A stretch of 64,000 nucleotides of DNA from Magnolia sinica (GCF_029962835.1 NC_080573.1:93615501-93679500); one strand, 5' to 3'; positions 1 to 12,386 are shown, numbered from the stretch's first letter. Program-made: numbers and translations. Notes: generated by a model from the letters alone, not told the origin.

Positions 1-1303
1 CATCTAGCATACATACATGACAAATAATCATGGCAAACACAAGTGCATATTTTATACGCATACGGTACTTTATACATACACGTAGAATACACAAATCTCA
101 ATATAACACATGCATATCAGGAACGCAACATAAACACAACATTTGGCATGTGAAATCTCATCCATAACAAGAATAAATCATTAACTGGCATTGAAAGCCT
201 TGAAAACCATAACCTATACACTTAAAGTCCGCACCTTGAGCCAGATAGAACACCGAACTGATTTCAGACGAGTTGTCTTCGTCAACGGCGATAGAATACC
301 CTAAAGCAAGGATAAAAATGAGATACAACAACACCAAGACTATTCTAAGCTCTAACACATATTAGGGTTAGGTTAACTTACCCAAAGAAGAACTCAGAAT
401 CGTCAGAATAACGATTCAAAGTGAAGGTTCAAGGATGTAGAAGAACGGGAAAGAATCTAAGATGATTCACCAACTTCTCTCTCACTTTCTCTCTCTTTTC
501 CTCTCTCTCACTTAGCTAGGGTTAGGAAATTCGTATGGAAAAGAGAGCTAGGGTTTAAGGACTATAAATAGGCCAAACATGGATGAAAATAACCCCAGGG
601 CCAAGGTATACTTAGGGTATAAACAAAACCAGCCTCTCACGATCCAACGAAGCACTTCTGGTGGGCCTATAACCACGAAAGGTCAGACTTAAGCTCACTG
701 ACTATGGATCTAGGTCAGGCTGAGTTTTTGTACCGACCGGCTCTTCAGATCACCCGTGGCGGACCACACTCAATTCAACGGTCACTGAATCTCGATCAGG
801 TCCACAAGCACAAGGACATGCCTGGGCCACCTTCCCTAATCAGAGGGTGAAATTGGGTCAGAATCCAACGGTCAGATTGCTTAAAATCATCGCACAAGCG
901 ACACGACTCAGATTTCATAAAAGCTTAATAAATTTCCAACCGTTCTCACACTCTTCACTCCGAACTCAATCAAATCGACCCAGAACATCACATGGGCTTG
1001 ATTTTCGAGGTGATGCTCAAGCCCAACATGGTGACCGCAACAGCCTAAGATCATCGCTTTCGGACTTTCGACGGCGGTCCAGGTCCGATCTAAAACTTCC
1101 AAAAATTTTCCAGAACAACTGAATTTAGCAATGGATCCCAGATTTCAGAGTAACATAGCGCTAACTAATGTACACGTTTTGAGTCATGCAGATCGAATTT
1201 AAAGTGATTGATGTGAATTTCACAAGCAATCGAGATTAGCACTAATTACCCCAAAAACAACTACTAGGGGAAAGAAAAGCACAAAATTTTCAGGGTCATT
1301 ACA
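1..1303 (-). repeat. 3' LTR of the gypsy element (partial)
   Basis: Direct repeat of 10172-11477. It ends at the CA of ...GGTCATTACA, followed directly by the polypurine tract. The outer 1.8 kb lies beyond the window start. It includes TATTTATA on the minus strand near 565-572, with a GA-rich leader (CT-rich on plus) near 470-515 and short telomere-like AACCCTA motifs around it. Confidence 0.93.
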
Positions 1304-1320
1304 ATCTACCCCCCTTAAAG
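1304..1320 (-). other. Polypurine tract of the gypsy element
   Basis: Minus-strand purine run CTTTAAGGGGGGTAG directly abuts the inner edge of the 3' LTR, the usual position of the plus-strand DNA primer. A very similar tract precedes the LTR at 24511. Confidence 0.88.
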
Positions 1321-1339
1321 AAAATTTCGTCCTCGAAAT

Positions 1340-4126
1340 TCATACCTTCTCATATTCCTCAAGGATCTGAGGGTAGCTCTTCCTGACCTCAGCTTCAGAT
1401 TTCCAAGTAGCCTCCTCCTCACTATGATGCCTCCATAGCACCTTCACAAGAGGGATAACCTTGCTACGCAATACCTGCTCCTTCCTGTCGAGAATACGCG
1501 TCGGTGGCAGTACATAAGTGGCATCCTCACTCAACTGCACTTGCTCCCAACTGATAATATGCGAAGGATCAGGAACGTACTTCTTCAGCATAGAAACATG
1601 AAATACGTTATGCACGCCCGTAAGAGGTGTGGGAAAAGCAAGGCGGTATGCTACCACTCCCACTCGATCCAGAACTTGAAATGGATCGATAAATCTCGGC
1701 GTCAGCTTTCCCTTCTTACCGAACCGCAAAACTCCCTTCATATGAAAGACCTTCAGAAAAACATGGTCTCCAACCTCAAACTCAAGAGGTCGACGCCTCG
1801 TAAGAGCATAACTCTTCTGCCTTCTCTGGGCTGTCAGAAGTCGACGTCGAATGATGTCAACTTTCTCTGAAGTCACCTGCACCAACTCTGGGCCAAGCAA
1901 ACTACGCTCGCCAACTTCTGCCCAGCAATGTGGTGCTCTGCACGGACGACCATACAACGCCTCATAGGGAGCCATGCCGATACTCGCCTGTAAACTGTTA
2001 TTATACACGAACTCTGCATACTGAAGACAATCATCCCAACTGTCTTTGAAATACAAAACACAAGCTCGCAACATGTCTTCCAGGACCTGATTCACGCGCT
2101 CCGTCTGCCCATCAGTTTGCCGATGAAACGCGGTGCTGAACTTCAGTTTCACACCCATCGCTTCCTGAATACGAGTCCAGAAGATAGATGTGAAAGGCGT
2201 GTCTCTATCAGACACAATCTCCAGGGGAACTCCATGCAGATGTACTATCTCCTTGATATACAACCTAGCCAACTCGTCTGCAGAGTTTGTGACTCTGATC
2301 GGTAAGAAATGCGCCGACTTCGTCAGTCGGTCGACGATCACCCAAATAGAGTCATATCCCTTCCTCGTTCTCGGCAACCCAGAAATAAAATCCATAGAGA
2401 TGAAGTCACACTTCCATTCTGCTATGGGCATGGGCTGCAGCAACCCAGGAGGTCGGCGATGCTCTGCCTTGACTTGCTGGCACGTGAGACAACGAGAAAC
2501 AAAATCAGCAATCTGGACCTTCATATTGTCCCACCAATAAGATCTCCTCATATCTTGATACATCTTCGTGCTACTTGGATGCATCGCAAGCTTAGAACTA
2601 TGGGCTAACTCGAGAACCACCCGTCTCAAGTCAGGGATGTCGGGAACACATAACCGGCCACGAAATCGTAGGCCCCCATCAGAACTAATACTCCAGTCGG
2701 AGTTCTCATCTGTAACAACCTGCTTCCTCATATTCACCAAAAGCTCATCATCTTCCTGAGCTGCAACGATCCTCTCGTCGATGAGGGGCTGTACACGAAT
2801 GTGTGCGATAACCTCATACGACTCAACCACCGTAAGCTTCTGCTCAAAATCTCGCACGAACTCCAACATATCCCACTCTGCTATCATCAGCGGAGCCACA
2901 AACTCAATAGCCTTCTTACGACTCAACGCATCTGCCACAAGTTTCGCCTTGCCCGGATGGTAAGAAACATCGAACTTGAAGTCCTTCAATGTTTCCATCC
3001 ATCGGCGCTGCCTCATATTCAAATCACGCTGCGTGAAAATGTACTTAAGGCTCTTGTGGTCGCAAAAGAGCTCGAACTCCTCACCATAGAGGTAATGTCT
3101 CCAAAGCTTTAACACGAAATTGACAGCTGCTAATTTCAGGTCGTGCGTAAGGTAATTCTCTTCGTGTTTCCTTAACCGACGCAAAGCATAAGCAATCACC
3201 CTGTCCTTCTGCATAAGGACACAACCCAGGCCAACGCGAGAGGCGTCAGTATATATAATATACTTAACCCCTTGCTCTAGCAATACTAGCACAGGGGTGG
3301 ACGTCATCTTGTCCTTTAGCTCCTGAAAAGCTAACTCTTCCTGCTCACTCCAAGGAAACTTCAAATCCTTCCGTGTCAACTGCGACAATGGTCTGGCAAT
3401 CTTTGAGAAGTCTTGAATGAAGCGTCGATAATAGCTTGCAAGACCCAGAAAACTCTTTACCTCAGTAACTGAACCAGGCTGCTTCCAATCCTGCACTGCA
3501 GCTACCTTGGCAAGATCGACAGCTATCCCTTCCTTGGACACCACATGTCCCAGGAACTTGACTTCCTCTTTCCAGAAATCACACTTCTTGAACTGTGCAA
3601 AGAGCTGATTCTTCCTAAGGGTATCCAAAACCGCTCTTAAGTGCTCATCGTGTTCTTCCCGGCTCGCCGAATAAATCAAGATGTCATCGATAAAGACAAT
3701 GACGAATCGGAACAAGAATGGCCGAAACACCCTGCTCATCAGATCCATGAACACGGCCGGTGCTTTCGTAAGACCGAACGACATCACAAGGAACTCATAA
3801 TGGCTGAAACTAGTCCTGAAAGTGGTCTTCTGCATGTCCCCATCCTTGACGCGCAACTGATGATACCTTGACTGCAGATCAACCTTCGAAAAGTACCGTG
3901 CCCCCTTCAATTGATCAAAGAGATCATCAATCTTAGGCAAAGGGTACTTATTCTTCACAGTTACCAAATTCAGCCTGCGATAATCAATACACAATAGCAA
4001 GGAACCATCCTTCTTCTTCACAAACAAAACAGGTGCTCTCCAAGGAGACACACTAGGCCGAATAAAATATAAATTCAGCAAACCATCTATCTGCTTCCTC
4101 AACTCCTCCATTTCACTCAGAGGCAT
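1340..4126 (-). CDS. pol: Gypsy Pol: RT - RNase H - integrase - chromodomain (open 928-codon part)
   Basis: Main enzymatic part of the polyprotein that copies element RNA into DNA and integrates it. Residues 40-240 are reverse transcriptase, with D83 (FSKVDL) and the F-I-D-D box (D147, D148). RNase H has D294 in YTDAS. Integrase has H509, H516, C546 and C549 of the zinc-binding head and a D579, D640, E676 triad with D,D(35)E spacing. The [18 protein letters not shown] segment and a chromodomain at about 877-920 (VKVLWRHH...EEATWK) close the protein. The first ATG shown is internal: the N-terminal RT edge lies upstream, cut off by an in-frame TAA at 4142-4144. A frame change between there and 4232 separates it from protease. 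All catalytic residues I can identify are kept, so the enzyme core decayed little. Confidence 0.92.
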   Translation of the reverse strand: MPLSEMEELRKQIDGLLNLYFIRPSVSPWRAPVLFVKKKDGSLLLCIDYRRLNLVTVKNKYPLPKIDDLFDQLKGARYFSKVDLQSRYHQLRVKDGDMQKTTFRTSFSHYEFLVMSFGLTKAPAVFMDLMSRVFRPFLFRFVIVFIDDILIYSASREEHDEHLRAVLDTLRKNQLFAQFKKCDFWKEEVKFLGHVVSKEGIAVDLAKVAAVQDWKQPGSVTEVKSFLGLASYYRRFIQDFSKIARPLSQLTRKDLKFPWSEQEELAFQELKDKMTSTPVLVLLEQGVKYIIYTDASRVGLGCVLMQKDRVIAYALRRLRKHEENYLTHDLKLAAVNFVLKLWRHYLYGEEFELFCDHKSLKYIFTQRDLNMRQRRWMETLKDFKFDVSYHPGKAKLVADALSRKKAIEFVAPLMIAEWDMLEFVRDFEQKLTVVESYEVIAHIRVQPLIDERIVAAQEDDELLVNMRKQVVTDENSDWSISSDGGLRFRGRLCVPDIPDLRRVVLELAHSSKLAMHPSSTKMYQDMRRSYWWDNMKVQIADFVSRCLTCQQVKAEHRRPPGLLQPMPIAEWKCDFISMDFISGLPRTRKGYDSIWVIVDRLTKSAHFLPIRVTNSADELARLYIKEIVHLHGVPLEIVSDRDTPFTSIFWTRIQEAMGVKLKFSTAFHRQTDGQTERVNQVLEDMLRACVLYFKDSWDDCLQYAEFVYNNSLQASIGMAPYEALYGRPCRAPHCWAEVGERSLLGPELVQVTSEKVDIIRRRLLTAQRRQKSYALTRRRPLEFEVGDHVFLKVFHMKGVLRFGKKGKLTPRFIDPFQVLDRVGVVAYRLAFPTPLTGVHNVFHVSMLKKYVPDPSHIISWEQVQLSEDATYVLPPTRILDRKEQVLRSKVIPLVKVLWRHHSEEEATWKSEAEVRKSYPQILEEYEKV

Positions 4127-4229
4127 ACGATAGGTGGGTAATTAAATGGGCGCCGCACCAGGCATGAGATCGATGGCAAAATCAATCTTGCACTGAGGAG
4201 GTAATCCAAGAATCGACCCAAACACATCT

Positions 4230-5687
4230 TCAAACTCCCGAGGCCGATTCAGCCATACTCTCTAACAGAGAAGAATAATAATCAATACGAAAAGGGTAGC
4301 TGACCTGAACTGGGAAAGTAACTGCCTTACCCTCAGGTCCATGGATGGTCACCGACCTTGCTTCACAATCGATCTCAGCTCGCATTCTCGTGAGCCAATC
4401 CATACCCATAATAACATCGTAATGATAAAGCGGTGCGACTAAGAAATCAACACGGATCGATCCACTTCCAAGATCGACCAAATAATCCATACAATACTTG
4501 CCCAAAGCAGAGGAAATCCCCGTAGCGGTAGTAAGCATCACTCCTTGCATAGGAACAGATCTCAAACCCAAACGCCTAACTGCCGCATAAGATATAAGAG
4601 AAGTAGTGGACCCTGTATCCACCAACATAGAAACAGGAATACCTTCAATATGCGCTGTCACCTCGAAGGATCTCGGCACCAAGTCAGACATAGGCGCTTC
4701 AGCTGAGAGTGCATGAACTCGAGCCTGCTGCTGACGATTCAGTGGAGGAACCATGGGCCGCTGAGGTGGCCTGAAGCTAGGAACTGCAGGTCTGAAGGAT
4801 GGATGAGCTGGCGCTGAACGAAGAGGTGGAGGAGAGATAACCTGAGGCATCGGACGGCTAATCCTCTGCGGTGGAGTAAAACCACTGGCTCGCATACGAG
4901 AGAAGCAAAAACGGTCCAAATGCCCCGTCTTCCCACAATATGAATAGCGAACATCAGCTCTCATCTGCTGAGCGGGCTGAGCTGAACGCCTAGGAGGAGA
5001 ATTTGCTTGCGGCCTCTTGCTGAGGAAAGGTGCACCCTGAAAGTCCGGTCTTGGCCTAGGAACCATCGGTGCTCGCATGCGGGATGATCTATCCCCGTCC
5101 TGCTCTGCTCGCAAGGACATGCTCACCAACTCCGCATAAGAAGAAATGCTAGCACAGCAAATCTTTGATCGAATCTCAGGTCTCAATCCCTCAGAGAAAC
5201 GCCGCATCCTTATCGGCTGATCGCCCAGGATCAAAGGAACATACCGACCCAGCTCAGTGAACCAGTTCTCATACTTCGTCACCGACAGCCCTCCCTGGCA
5301 GAGGCGAAGGAACTCACTCTCCTTCTCATGTCGGTACATAACCAAAAAATAGTTCTCGTGGAAGCGTGCCTCAAACGCCTGCCATGACCACTCAAAGCCT
5401 TCCTCGACAGTGCGAAGAACACTGTCCCACCACAAACTGGCCTCCTTCTCCAACATGAAGGAGGCAAGCTCAACCTGCTCAACCTCTGAACAATGTAGCG
5501 GTCTCAGCATCTTAGAGATGCGGTCGATCCAATACTCGACCTCCTCGGGTCTGTGAGAACCCGCAAATGTAGGAGGTCGTAAGCACTTGAATCGCTCAAA
5601 AGTGCCGCTCGCACTGGCGATCCCAGATGGAGGCATAGGTGAAACAGGTGGAGTCGCCCCCACTGACTGAGCAAAGATGCCAGCCAT
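4230..5687 (-). CDS. gag: Gypsy Gag-protease (485-codon open part)
   Basis: Structural capsid protein joined to the aspartic protease. Residues about 30-150 are a retrotransposon Gag capsid domain (WIDRISKML, EASLWWDS, FEARFHENYF). A zinc knuckle lies at 248-262, but the position of its first cysteine is Tyr248; C251, H257 and C262 are kept. A proline-rich linker follows, then the retropepsin-like protease with D357-T-G-S and a conserved DVIMGMDWL block near 425. The ORF starts at an internal ATG just after a stop in a glutamine-rich tract; the real N-terminus lies upstream (5736-6089). It ends with a TGA at 4230-4232 in a frame different from Pol, so a frameshift lies close to this end. Confidence 0.9.
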   Translation of the reverse strand: MAGIFAQSVGATPPVSPMPPSGIASASGTFERFKCLRPPTFAGSHRPEEVEYWIDRISKMLRPLHCSEVEQVELASFMLEKEASLWWDSVLRTVEEGFEWSWQAFEARFHENYFLVMYRHEKESEFLRLCQGGLSVTKYENWFTELGRYVPLILGDQPIRMRRFSEGLRPEIRSKICCASISSYAELVSMSLRAEQDGDRSSRMRAPMVPRPRPDFQGAPFLSKRPQANSPPRRSAQPAQQMRADVRYSYCGKTGHLDRFCFSRMRASGFTPPQRISRPMPQVISPPPLRSAPAHPSFRPAVPSFRPPQRPMVPPLNRQQQARVHALSAEAPMSDLVPRSFEVTAHIEGIPVSMLVDTGSTTSLISYAAVRRLGLRSVPMQGVMLTTATGISSALGKYCMDYLVDLGSGSIRVDFLVAPLYHYDVIMGMDWLTRMRAEIDCEARSVTIHGPEGKAVTFPVQVSYPFRIDYYSSLLESMAESASGV

Positions 5688-5735
5688 GGAAGAGAGGAAC
5701 TCCTGCTGGTGCTGGTGCTGCTGTTGCTGGTGCTG

Positions 5736-6089
5736 CTACTGCTGAAACTGCTGCTGCTGCATTAACAGCATCATCTGCTCAAACCTATCAGACGGTGGAG
5801 CAGATGAAGATGTACGGCTCGGCTCAGGAACCGAAGGTATGACTGGAGGAGCCATAGGTGTCGGCCCAACACCGGCATGAGACGGGCCCGCCTGTGGATC
5901 CGTCTGGCTATCGCTCAAGGGAGGAACCCCAGCAAGCGACTCAACCAAAGAGAGACGGGCCAAAGACTTCGAACCCTTAGGAGGTATCCCTACATTCAAC
6001 AGAGGATGCAACCTGTCAGATTCTACGTCACATAATCCATCCATACAGCATTCACAGCATAACTCTAAGAGAAACAACATGCATTCCAT
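5736..6089 (-). pseudogene. N-terminal Gag segment with stop in polyglutamine tract
   Basis: Same strand and same frame as the Gag ORF at 5687. This 117-codon segment is rich in Pro and Ser, runs into a Met/Gln stretch, and stops at TAG (5736-5738) inside a run of CAG-type codons; the frame continues as Gln/His-rich sequence to the start of the next ORF. It is most simply the amino end of Gag cut by one nonsense codon. The first 30 residues (Cys-rich, after the first ATG) may not be translated. Confidence 0.75.
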
Positions 6090-6357
6090 TAAACAAAATC
6101 GTCGTAATACAAATAGTTCAACATTACATGAATCACGACTAGGAAAGCATGTGAACTACAACATCTAACACTTCAAGCAACAACAAACAACTACAAACAA
6201 CTCCAACTACAAAGCCAACAACGGCTACACAAAACAAACAACAAATAAAGCAAAGGATGGCTACACCGACAACTACTCATCGAAATCAGGAGATGGAGGC
6301 GGGGCACCCTTATCCTGCAAGCAACACAGGAAAAACTTCAGAGTTTGAGTAACTTTT

Positions 6358-7506
6358 TTAAACTTGTGCTTCACTAAGGGCTTGAAGATCAACAATATCC
6401 TGGCGTAGAATAGCCTGCCCTTCTTCAAGCCGTACGAGACGGGCATCTTTGACAGTCTGGTCCGCGCTCTGCTCTGGTGCCACAGGAGGAGAGCTCTCGC
6501 TCGTATCCTGTGCCTCAACCTCTTCCTTGTCTTGCTCTGTTTCTTCCTCAATCTCAGCACCGCCTTCAGCATAACTCTCTTCACCATCGCTCTCTGACTC
6601 ATCCTCACTCTCTGAGGCATGTCGACTAGAACCAATCTCCATTTACTTAAGAGTCCTCAGATTAATATGACGAACAGGAACCGGCTTCTCTGCTCCAAGC
6701 CTATAGCCAAACTCATGTGCAAGCTTGCAAATGAGGCGGCCAAATGGAAGCGACTCGGTCCTCCTAGTCGAACGAGCGATGAGAATAATTTGGCGCAAGA
6801 CGTACGTTGGCACACACAACTTCGCTTCTTGCCCCACCTGATACAAGAAATCTACCATCAGGCGCGTACACTCGCTGCGGTTGCTCCACCTTGGGTATAC
6901 ATTGAACGTACATATGTGATGAAGCAAATGGAAGTCGTCCGTCATGTAGGTAGCCAGAAGACTCCTATTAGGCTACCATTCGACCAGACGACCACATAAG
7001 GATCGGGTGTGACGATCCCTTTGGTGCATACTGTTCACATTCTTCTCGCTGGCATGCACTTTACCAAGTGGCACATTCAGGAGTTGGGATATCAAGGCGA
7101 CATTGACTATAGCTTCCCGACCACTACCACAAGGAATCTTGAACTGTAGAGGCTCCAGCGATGGATCACGAATATTGGCATAAAAGGCTCGAACAGTACT
7201 TGCATTCGCGCGATACTCGCCTTCAAACAAGGGACACCAACCAGCCCCTTCTAGGCGCTCCAACAACAGAAACTCGCTATACAGCCGCGGATCAACATGA
7301 GCCTCAAAAAGGACTCTACAGCCCTTATAGACTCCATGCGATAGCTCCGCCAACAAGGTCCTACCAATAGGAGCTCGAGGATCGAGGTCCCGCTTGATCT
7401 GAAATTCACGAGTGGCGGACGTGTTCTCGGCGGCACCTCTTGGCCTCCGTGCACGGGTTGGGCGGCTAGGCCCGGCTTCATCCACGGGCGCTCTCTTCTT
7501 CCCCAT
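6358..7506 (-). pseudogene. Additional ORF between PBS and gag, plant-transposon-protein-like, two in-frame stops
   Basis: One continuous frame on the element's coding strand (about 382 codons), cut by TAG at 6973-6975 and TAA at 6643-6645. I chose the ATG at 7506 (MGKKRAPVDEAG), which opens a basic, Arg/Pro-rich head. An earlier ATG at 7611 would add a hydrophobic 35-residue stretch. Then come a GAGWCPLF...ASTVRAFYANI block, ISQLLNVPL, and LLHHICTFNVYP...CVPTYVLRQII. This pattern resembles the Pfam family called 'putative plant transposon protein' (recalled as PF20167, not searched). The end is very acidic, then a short heptad-like segment (LVRLEEGQAILRQDIVDLQ) that may form a coiled coil. 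Function is unknown. Relatives occur at 14031 and 31660 downstream of Sirevirus pol. An extra sense ORF before gag is unusual for a chromovirus. Confidence 0.72.
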
Positions 7507-8370
7507 CAAAAAAAGAAGGGAGGAAATGAAAAATATGGCCTTGATAAACTCAAAGAGGGCCATGAGAAATGAGAGCAAGAGAGAAATAGGAAGATGGTGA
7601 AGCTTCCACACACTTGAGAGCCCAAAAGGGAGAGTGAGAGCTCAAATGAGAAGGGAAGGAAGGGTAAACAGCAATGGGGGTGAGGGTTTTGAGATGGGGT
7701 GATGGGGTTTGCACGAAAATGAAAGAAGAAGAAGATTTGGAGAAGATTGGAGAGAAACTTGAAAGAAAAGAGAGCTTGGGAGGGAGAGTTATGAAGGAAG
7801 TAGGGTATAGAAGATGTTTAAAATAGCAAACCGTGGAGGGGTGGGCCACACAAGACCTAAAATGCATCGGCCCGTGCCGGCCTGCCCAGCCTGGCCCGCT
7901 GATCGGCGAGGCCTCGCCGAGCCGGTGATGGCATCGCCAGTCTCTGGACTGTCCGGTGATGCCTCATCGTTTGGGCGAGGTCCTCCTGGTCCCTTAGCTC
8001 CCAAATGATGTAGGTCCCCCGTGGGCCCCACTAAAAATGCCCCGATCGGCCCCTTTGCTTGGTTTAATGCCTATCGGGCCATTCGGGCAGAAATCTGATT
8101 CAAATAGAGATTTCTTGAAGATTTAAGGGTTAAAAAGGGAAGATAGACCATCTAAACTCATTAATAGATGGTCTAGGAAAGGTTTCGGGTTGCTGTGTGT
8201 GATCAGGAGAGAGTACAAACTCGATCTCGGTGAACGTTTTCATGAAACTTTTGCCGATAAAAGCTACGGAACACAAACACACAAGCTACGATAAACTTGC
8301 ACCTAAATACACTAAAGTGGCGATAACGTGCGGTGTGTGACCATAACCCAGGTCCAGTTTAATCTAGATC

Positions 8371-8384
8371 ATGCTCTGATACCA
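8371..8384 (-). other. Primer-binding site (tRNA-Met type)
   Basis: Minus strand reads TGGTATCAGAGCAT, the complement of the initiator tRNA-Met 3' end used by many plant Ty3/gypsy elements. It lies 3 bp inside the 5' LTR edge at 8388, which fixes the orientation and the LTR boundary. Confidence 0.92.
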
Positions 8385-8387
8385 ACT

Positions 8388-11300
8388 TGTAACGCCCTAA
8401 AATTCGAGGGTCGAGCATAACTTAGCTCTTGAGTTCCAAAACATCCCTTATGCAACATATTTAATGATGGATGTATGTTGTCTGTATTAGTGCATAAAAC
8501 ATAGAATAGATTAAGCCAAAGCACAAATATAATTTAGGGATAAGTGAAGAAAGCAAGCGGAAGACTTATAGAAATATGTGTACAAGTCCAAATCCCTGAA
8601 GTACATATACATACCAGGTCGTAATGTAAGTGTTACTATCAAAATTACAAGTATCAAGATTACATCATTTAATTCCCAAAATAAATCCCAGCATCCCGTG
8701 CATCAGAACAAGGCTCACTAGAACCCGTCTGAAAACTGCATATAAGAGAAAGTAGCCTCATCATCATCCATCTCCCGCTCTGCCTCAGAAGTCGCCTCAA
8801 CATCTGCAACATCATCAGCTAATACAGAGTCTGGTGGGTGTTTAACACCGCCCCAGAACGTGGGAGTGAGTGATCAACTCAGTAGAATAATAAAGCACAG
8901 GTTAACATGTTATCAGTTCAATCAAGCAATAATGATAAAGCAGAATAAGTAAACAAGTCCTAAGTACTCTTGTTAATGCAAGGATGTATGCAGAATGATG
9001 CGTGCCCCCACGCGTACACCCTCAGCGTCTTCATCTTATGTTATGCATGACACCACCTCAAAGTGCGCCACATCTACAAAGCACATGCAAATGCAATGCA
9101 TGAACATAATTACCGAGTTATTATTAGTCCTTTTCATACAGCGGGATTAGGAAGCTAAAGTACCTTCCTCATAACACCATCCAAACAGTGATCCATACTA
9201 GGGTTGTCAATCCTAGACATCTCATACGATCATATGGTTGCAGGTCGTTGCAAAGGGCTCGTCACCAATCAATGCACGCCTATCATACCTTCGCTACTAC
9301 ACTAAGGATTGTCACCTCAATGCGGTATCCAGGCATGCTCGGGGTCACTACAAAGGGCTCGTCACCAATCAATGTAGGCCGACAGCACGAATATAGTGTC
9401 CCATACCACCATAATCGGCTCAAGGTTTGGTTGCTCACTGGTCACTACGGGGAGGCTTGTCACCCCAGCGTAGGCCGACAGCTCGACCACGGTGTCCCAT
9501 ACCACCATGTCCGGCTCATGAGTCTTAGCGGATCAAGGTACCATGGTTAATAGGATTTCACTAGTAAGTCTGGTACCATAGATTCAAGCAGTAGCGTCCA
9601 TACATGGTGAACATACATCGGACAATCGGGTTACTTGACGAACTCGAATAGCACGAGCACACGTTAGGTTGAACGGCATAGAGTGCGCAAACACTCCGCA
9701 TGGCCAAACCACTCCCGATAACTCTAATATGACTCGGGTTCGTCTAATACGTCCTACGTGGCGAAAGCAACCTCAGCCACGATCTTAAGGCCGATTACCG
9801 ATTTCCTAGACTAATGCATAGTCCCAAACACATTACACTACAAGAGATATTAGTATTGAAGGTAGAACAGTAATGGAGCAACAACTCAAATCATATGGTA
9901 CGCAAGCATTTAAAGAATATCAACTTAACCTAAATGTAAGCATAAGTAAGACTTTAAATTAAATAACAAGGAATGTAACTTACATGAAATCATATGCATC
10001 AATAGGAGTGTTGAGAATCACTTCTCAAAGCCCACAAATAGTGTAATAAGTTACACTTTAGATCATTCAGACATTTCTACAAACACTTAGAATACATAGT
10101 TCAACATATATGACGTATGTTGAAATACACACATTTGGACAATTCCTTTTACCAAGGAGTTGTCACACATACATCTAGCATACATACATGACAAATAATC
10201 ATGGCAAACATAAGTGCATATTTTATACGCATACGGTACTTTATACATACACGTAGAATATACAAATCTCAATATAACACATGCATATCAGGAACGCAAC
10301 ATAAACACAACATTTGGCATGTGAAATCTCATCCATAACAAGAATAAATCATTAACTGGCATTGAAAGCCTTGAAAACCATAACCTATACACTTAAAGTC
10401 CGCACCTTAAGCCAGAAAAGAACACCGAACTGATTTCAGATGAGTTGTCTTCGTCAACGGCGATAGAATACCCTAAAGCAAGGATAGAAATGAGATACAA
10501 CACCACCAAGACTATTCTAAGCTCTAACACATATTAGGGTTAGGTTAACTTACCCAAAGATGAACTCAGAATCGTCAGAATAACGATTCAAAGTGAAGGT
10601 TCAAGGATGTAGAAGAACGGGAAAGAATCTAAGATGATTCACCAACTTCTCTCTCACTTTCTCTCTCTTTTCCTCTCTCTCTCACTTAGCTAGGGTTAGG
10701 AAATTCGTATGGAAAAGAGAGCTAGGGTTTAAGGACTATAAATAGGCCAAACATGGATGAAAATAACCCCAGGGCCAAGGTATACTTAGGGTATAACCAA
10801 AACCAACCTCTCACGATCTAACGAAGCACTTCTGGTGGGCTTATAACCACGAAAGGTCGGACTTAAGCTCACTGACTATGGATCTAGGTCAGGCTGAGTT
10901 TTCGTACTGACTGGTTCTTCAGATCAGCCATGGCGGACCACACTCAATTCAACGGTCATTGAATCTCGATCAGGTCCACAAGCACAAGGACATGCCTGGG
11001 CCACCTTCCCTGATCAGAGGGTGAAATTGGGTCAGAATCCAACGGTCAAATTGCTTAAAATCATCGCACAAGCGACACGACTCAGATTTCATAAAAGCTT
11101 AATAAATTTCCAACCGTTCTCACACTCTTCACTCCGAACTCAATCAAATCGACCCAGAACATCACATGGGCTTGATTTTCGAGGTGATGCTCAAGCCCAA
11201 CATGGTGACCGCAACAGCCTAAGATCATCGCTTTCGGACTTTCGACGCATGGTCCAGGTCCGATCTAAAACTTTCAAAAATTTCCCAGAACAACTGGATT

Positions 11301-11477
11301 TAGCAATGGATCCCAGATTTCAGAGTAACATAGCGCTAACTAATCTACACGTTTTGAGTCATGCAGATCGAATTTAAAGTGATTGATGCGAATTTCACAA
11401 GCAATCGAGATTAGCACTAATTACTCCAAAAACAGCTACTAGGGAAAGAAAAGCACAAAATTTTCAGGGTCATTACA
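8388..11477 (-). repeat. 5' LTR of the gypsy element (3090 bp)
   Basis: Complete LTR, plus-strand ends TGTAACGCCC and GGTCATTACA. The outer 1.3 kb is repeated at 1-1303. On the minus strand a TATTTATA box sits near 10737-10744, followed by a GA-rich leader (CT-rich on plus at 10650-10685). The 9230-9540 part holds diverged repeats of about 100 bp containing CTCGTCACC, GTAGGCCGACAGC and GTGTCCCATACCACCAT. Small ORFs in it have no coding character. Confidence 0.92.
9240..9530. repeat. Diverged ~100-bp repeats inside the gypsy LTR
   Basis: CAAAGGGCTCGTCACCAATC occurs at about 9251 and 9353. GTAGGCCGACAGC...GTGTCCCATACCACCAT occurs at about 9374-9413 and 9470-9505. The repeats sit in the U5-side half of the LTR. 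Confidence 0.65.
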
Positions 11478-12386
11478 AAAAGAGTAGGCTGAAAGATATC
11501 CAAATGTCATCATCCAATTAACAAAAATAAAAAACATTACGTCTCTCTCTTTTAGACTCAACGGGCAGATCTGGTAGTTCTATATTAAGACCCTTGGGCC
11601 GATGTGAAAGCGGGCTCCAAAGGAGATACTGCTCAGAGAGCATGGCTAGAGGTGTTACCTCTTTTACCAAACGGGCTGTTGAAGACCCCTCTCCCTCAAA
11701 GTTAGAAAGATTAGAATTGAATGAGAATGTAATGGACCCTATACATGTGGCAAAACATGACAACATCTGAAACTAGAAGGCCAATGTGCATGTAATATAA
11801 GCGCGAAAATAAAAAATCTATTAAAGCATTTATATGTAAAGTAACCATTACAGACTTCCAAATACTTGCCCAACCATACAACACATATAAGTAACCATTA
11901 GTTGCAATTACTTCCTACATTTGTTTATAGACTTCCAAACTTTTGATTCATATATGCATCCATTTGATATTAGTATCTAGTAATTTTAAATGTCCAAATG
12001 TCCAAAGGGCACATGCACACACATATATGAGGATAGGACCTTTTGTAATCCCTATTTATTCATAATTGTGGCCACCAAGAAAGTTCATTTCAATTTTGGG
12101 CTAATATTATAAAATGAGCTGATAAAATAAATGAATGGCATGAATAAAACACATGCATCATGTTGGAGTTCTTAAATTTTTGAAATAAAACACATGCATC
12201 TTGTTAGGGTTCTTAAAGCTTTTTCAACACTGACCCTAGAGGGGTGAATACTAAATCTATAAAAATCCCCAAGAAAAATACCAAAATAGCTAATTACTAA
12301 GAAGAAATTGGAAATCTGAATCTTCTGTACTGAAAAATGCCATCCACTGTATCTACATGTAGCCACATTTTCCTTCAACAAGAGTC
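11478..12386. other. Intergenic flank of the gypsy insertion; one possible unidentified exon
   Basis: AT-rich single-copy-looking DNA. On the minus strand 11518-11766 is open for 82 codons with a balanced composition (…MLSEQYLLWSPLSHRPKGLN…), unlike the AT-rich shadows around it. It could be an exon of a host gene, but I do not recognise it and see no paired exon. The remainder shows no gene. Confidence 0.3.

Larger units (their letters stand above)
1..11477 (-). mobile_element. Ty3/gypsy chromovirus (Tekay/Del-like), minus strand, 3' LTR cut by window edge
   Basis: The first 1303 bases match 10172-11477 nearly base for base; by eye I count roughly 30-35 differences, so insertion was fairly recent. 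Between the repeats, on the minus strand, lie in order a tRNA-Met-type primer-binding site, an extra ORF, Gag, protease, RT, RNase H, integrase, a chromodomain and a polypurine tract. That order and the C-terminal chromodomain mark a chromovirus. LTRs of about 3.1 kb and a TGGTATCAGAGC-type PBS suit the Tekay/Del lineage. The 5' LTR ends are TG...CA. The base run after it, AAAAG, would be one copy of the target duplication; the other lies outside the window. The coding part has several stops and one frame change, so this copy looks non-autonomous. Confidence 0.93.

Noticed and set aside
360..560. Interstitial telomere repeat (TTAGGGTTAGG-like)
   Set aside because: Only isolated short AACCCTA motifs in the LTR promoter; no tandem array.
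2190..2608. Plus-strand ORFs of about 100 codons opposite pol
   Set aside because: Antisense shadows of the conserved gypsy integrase; no family features.
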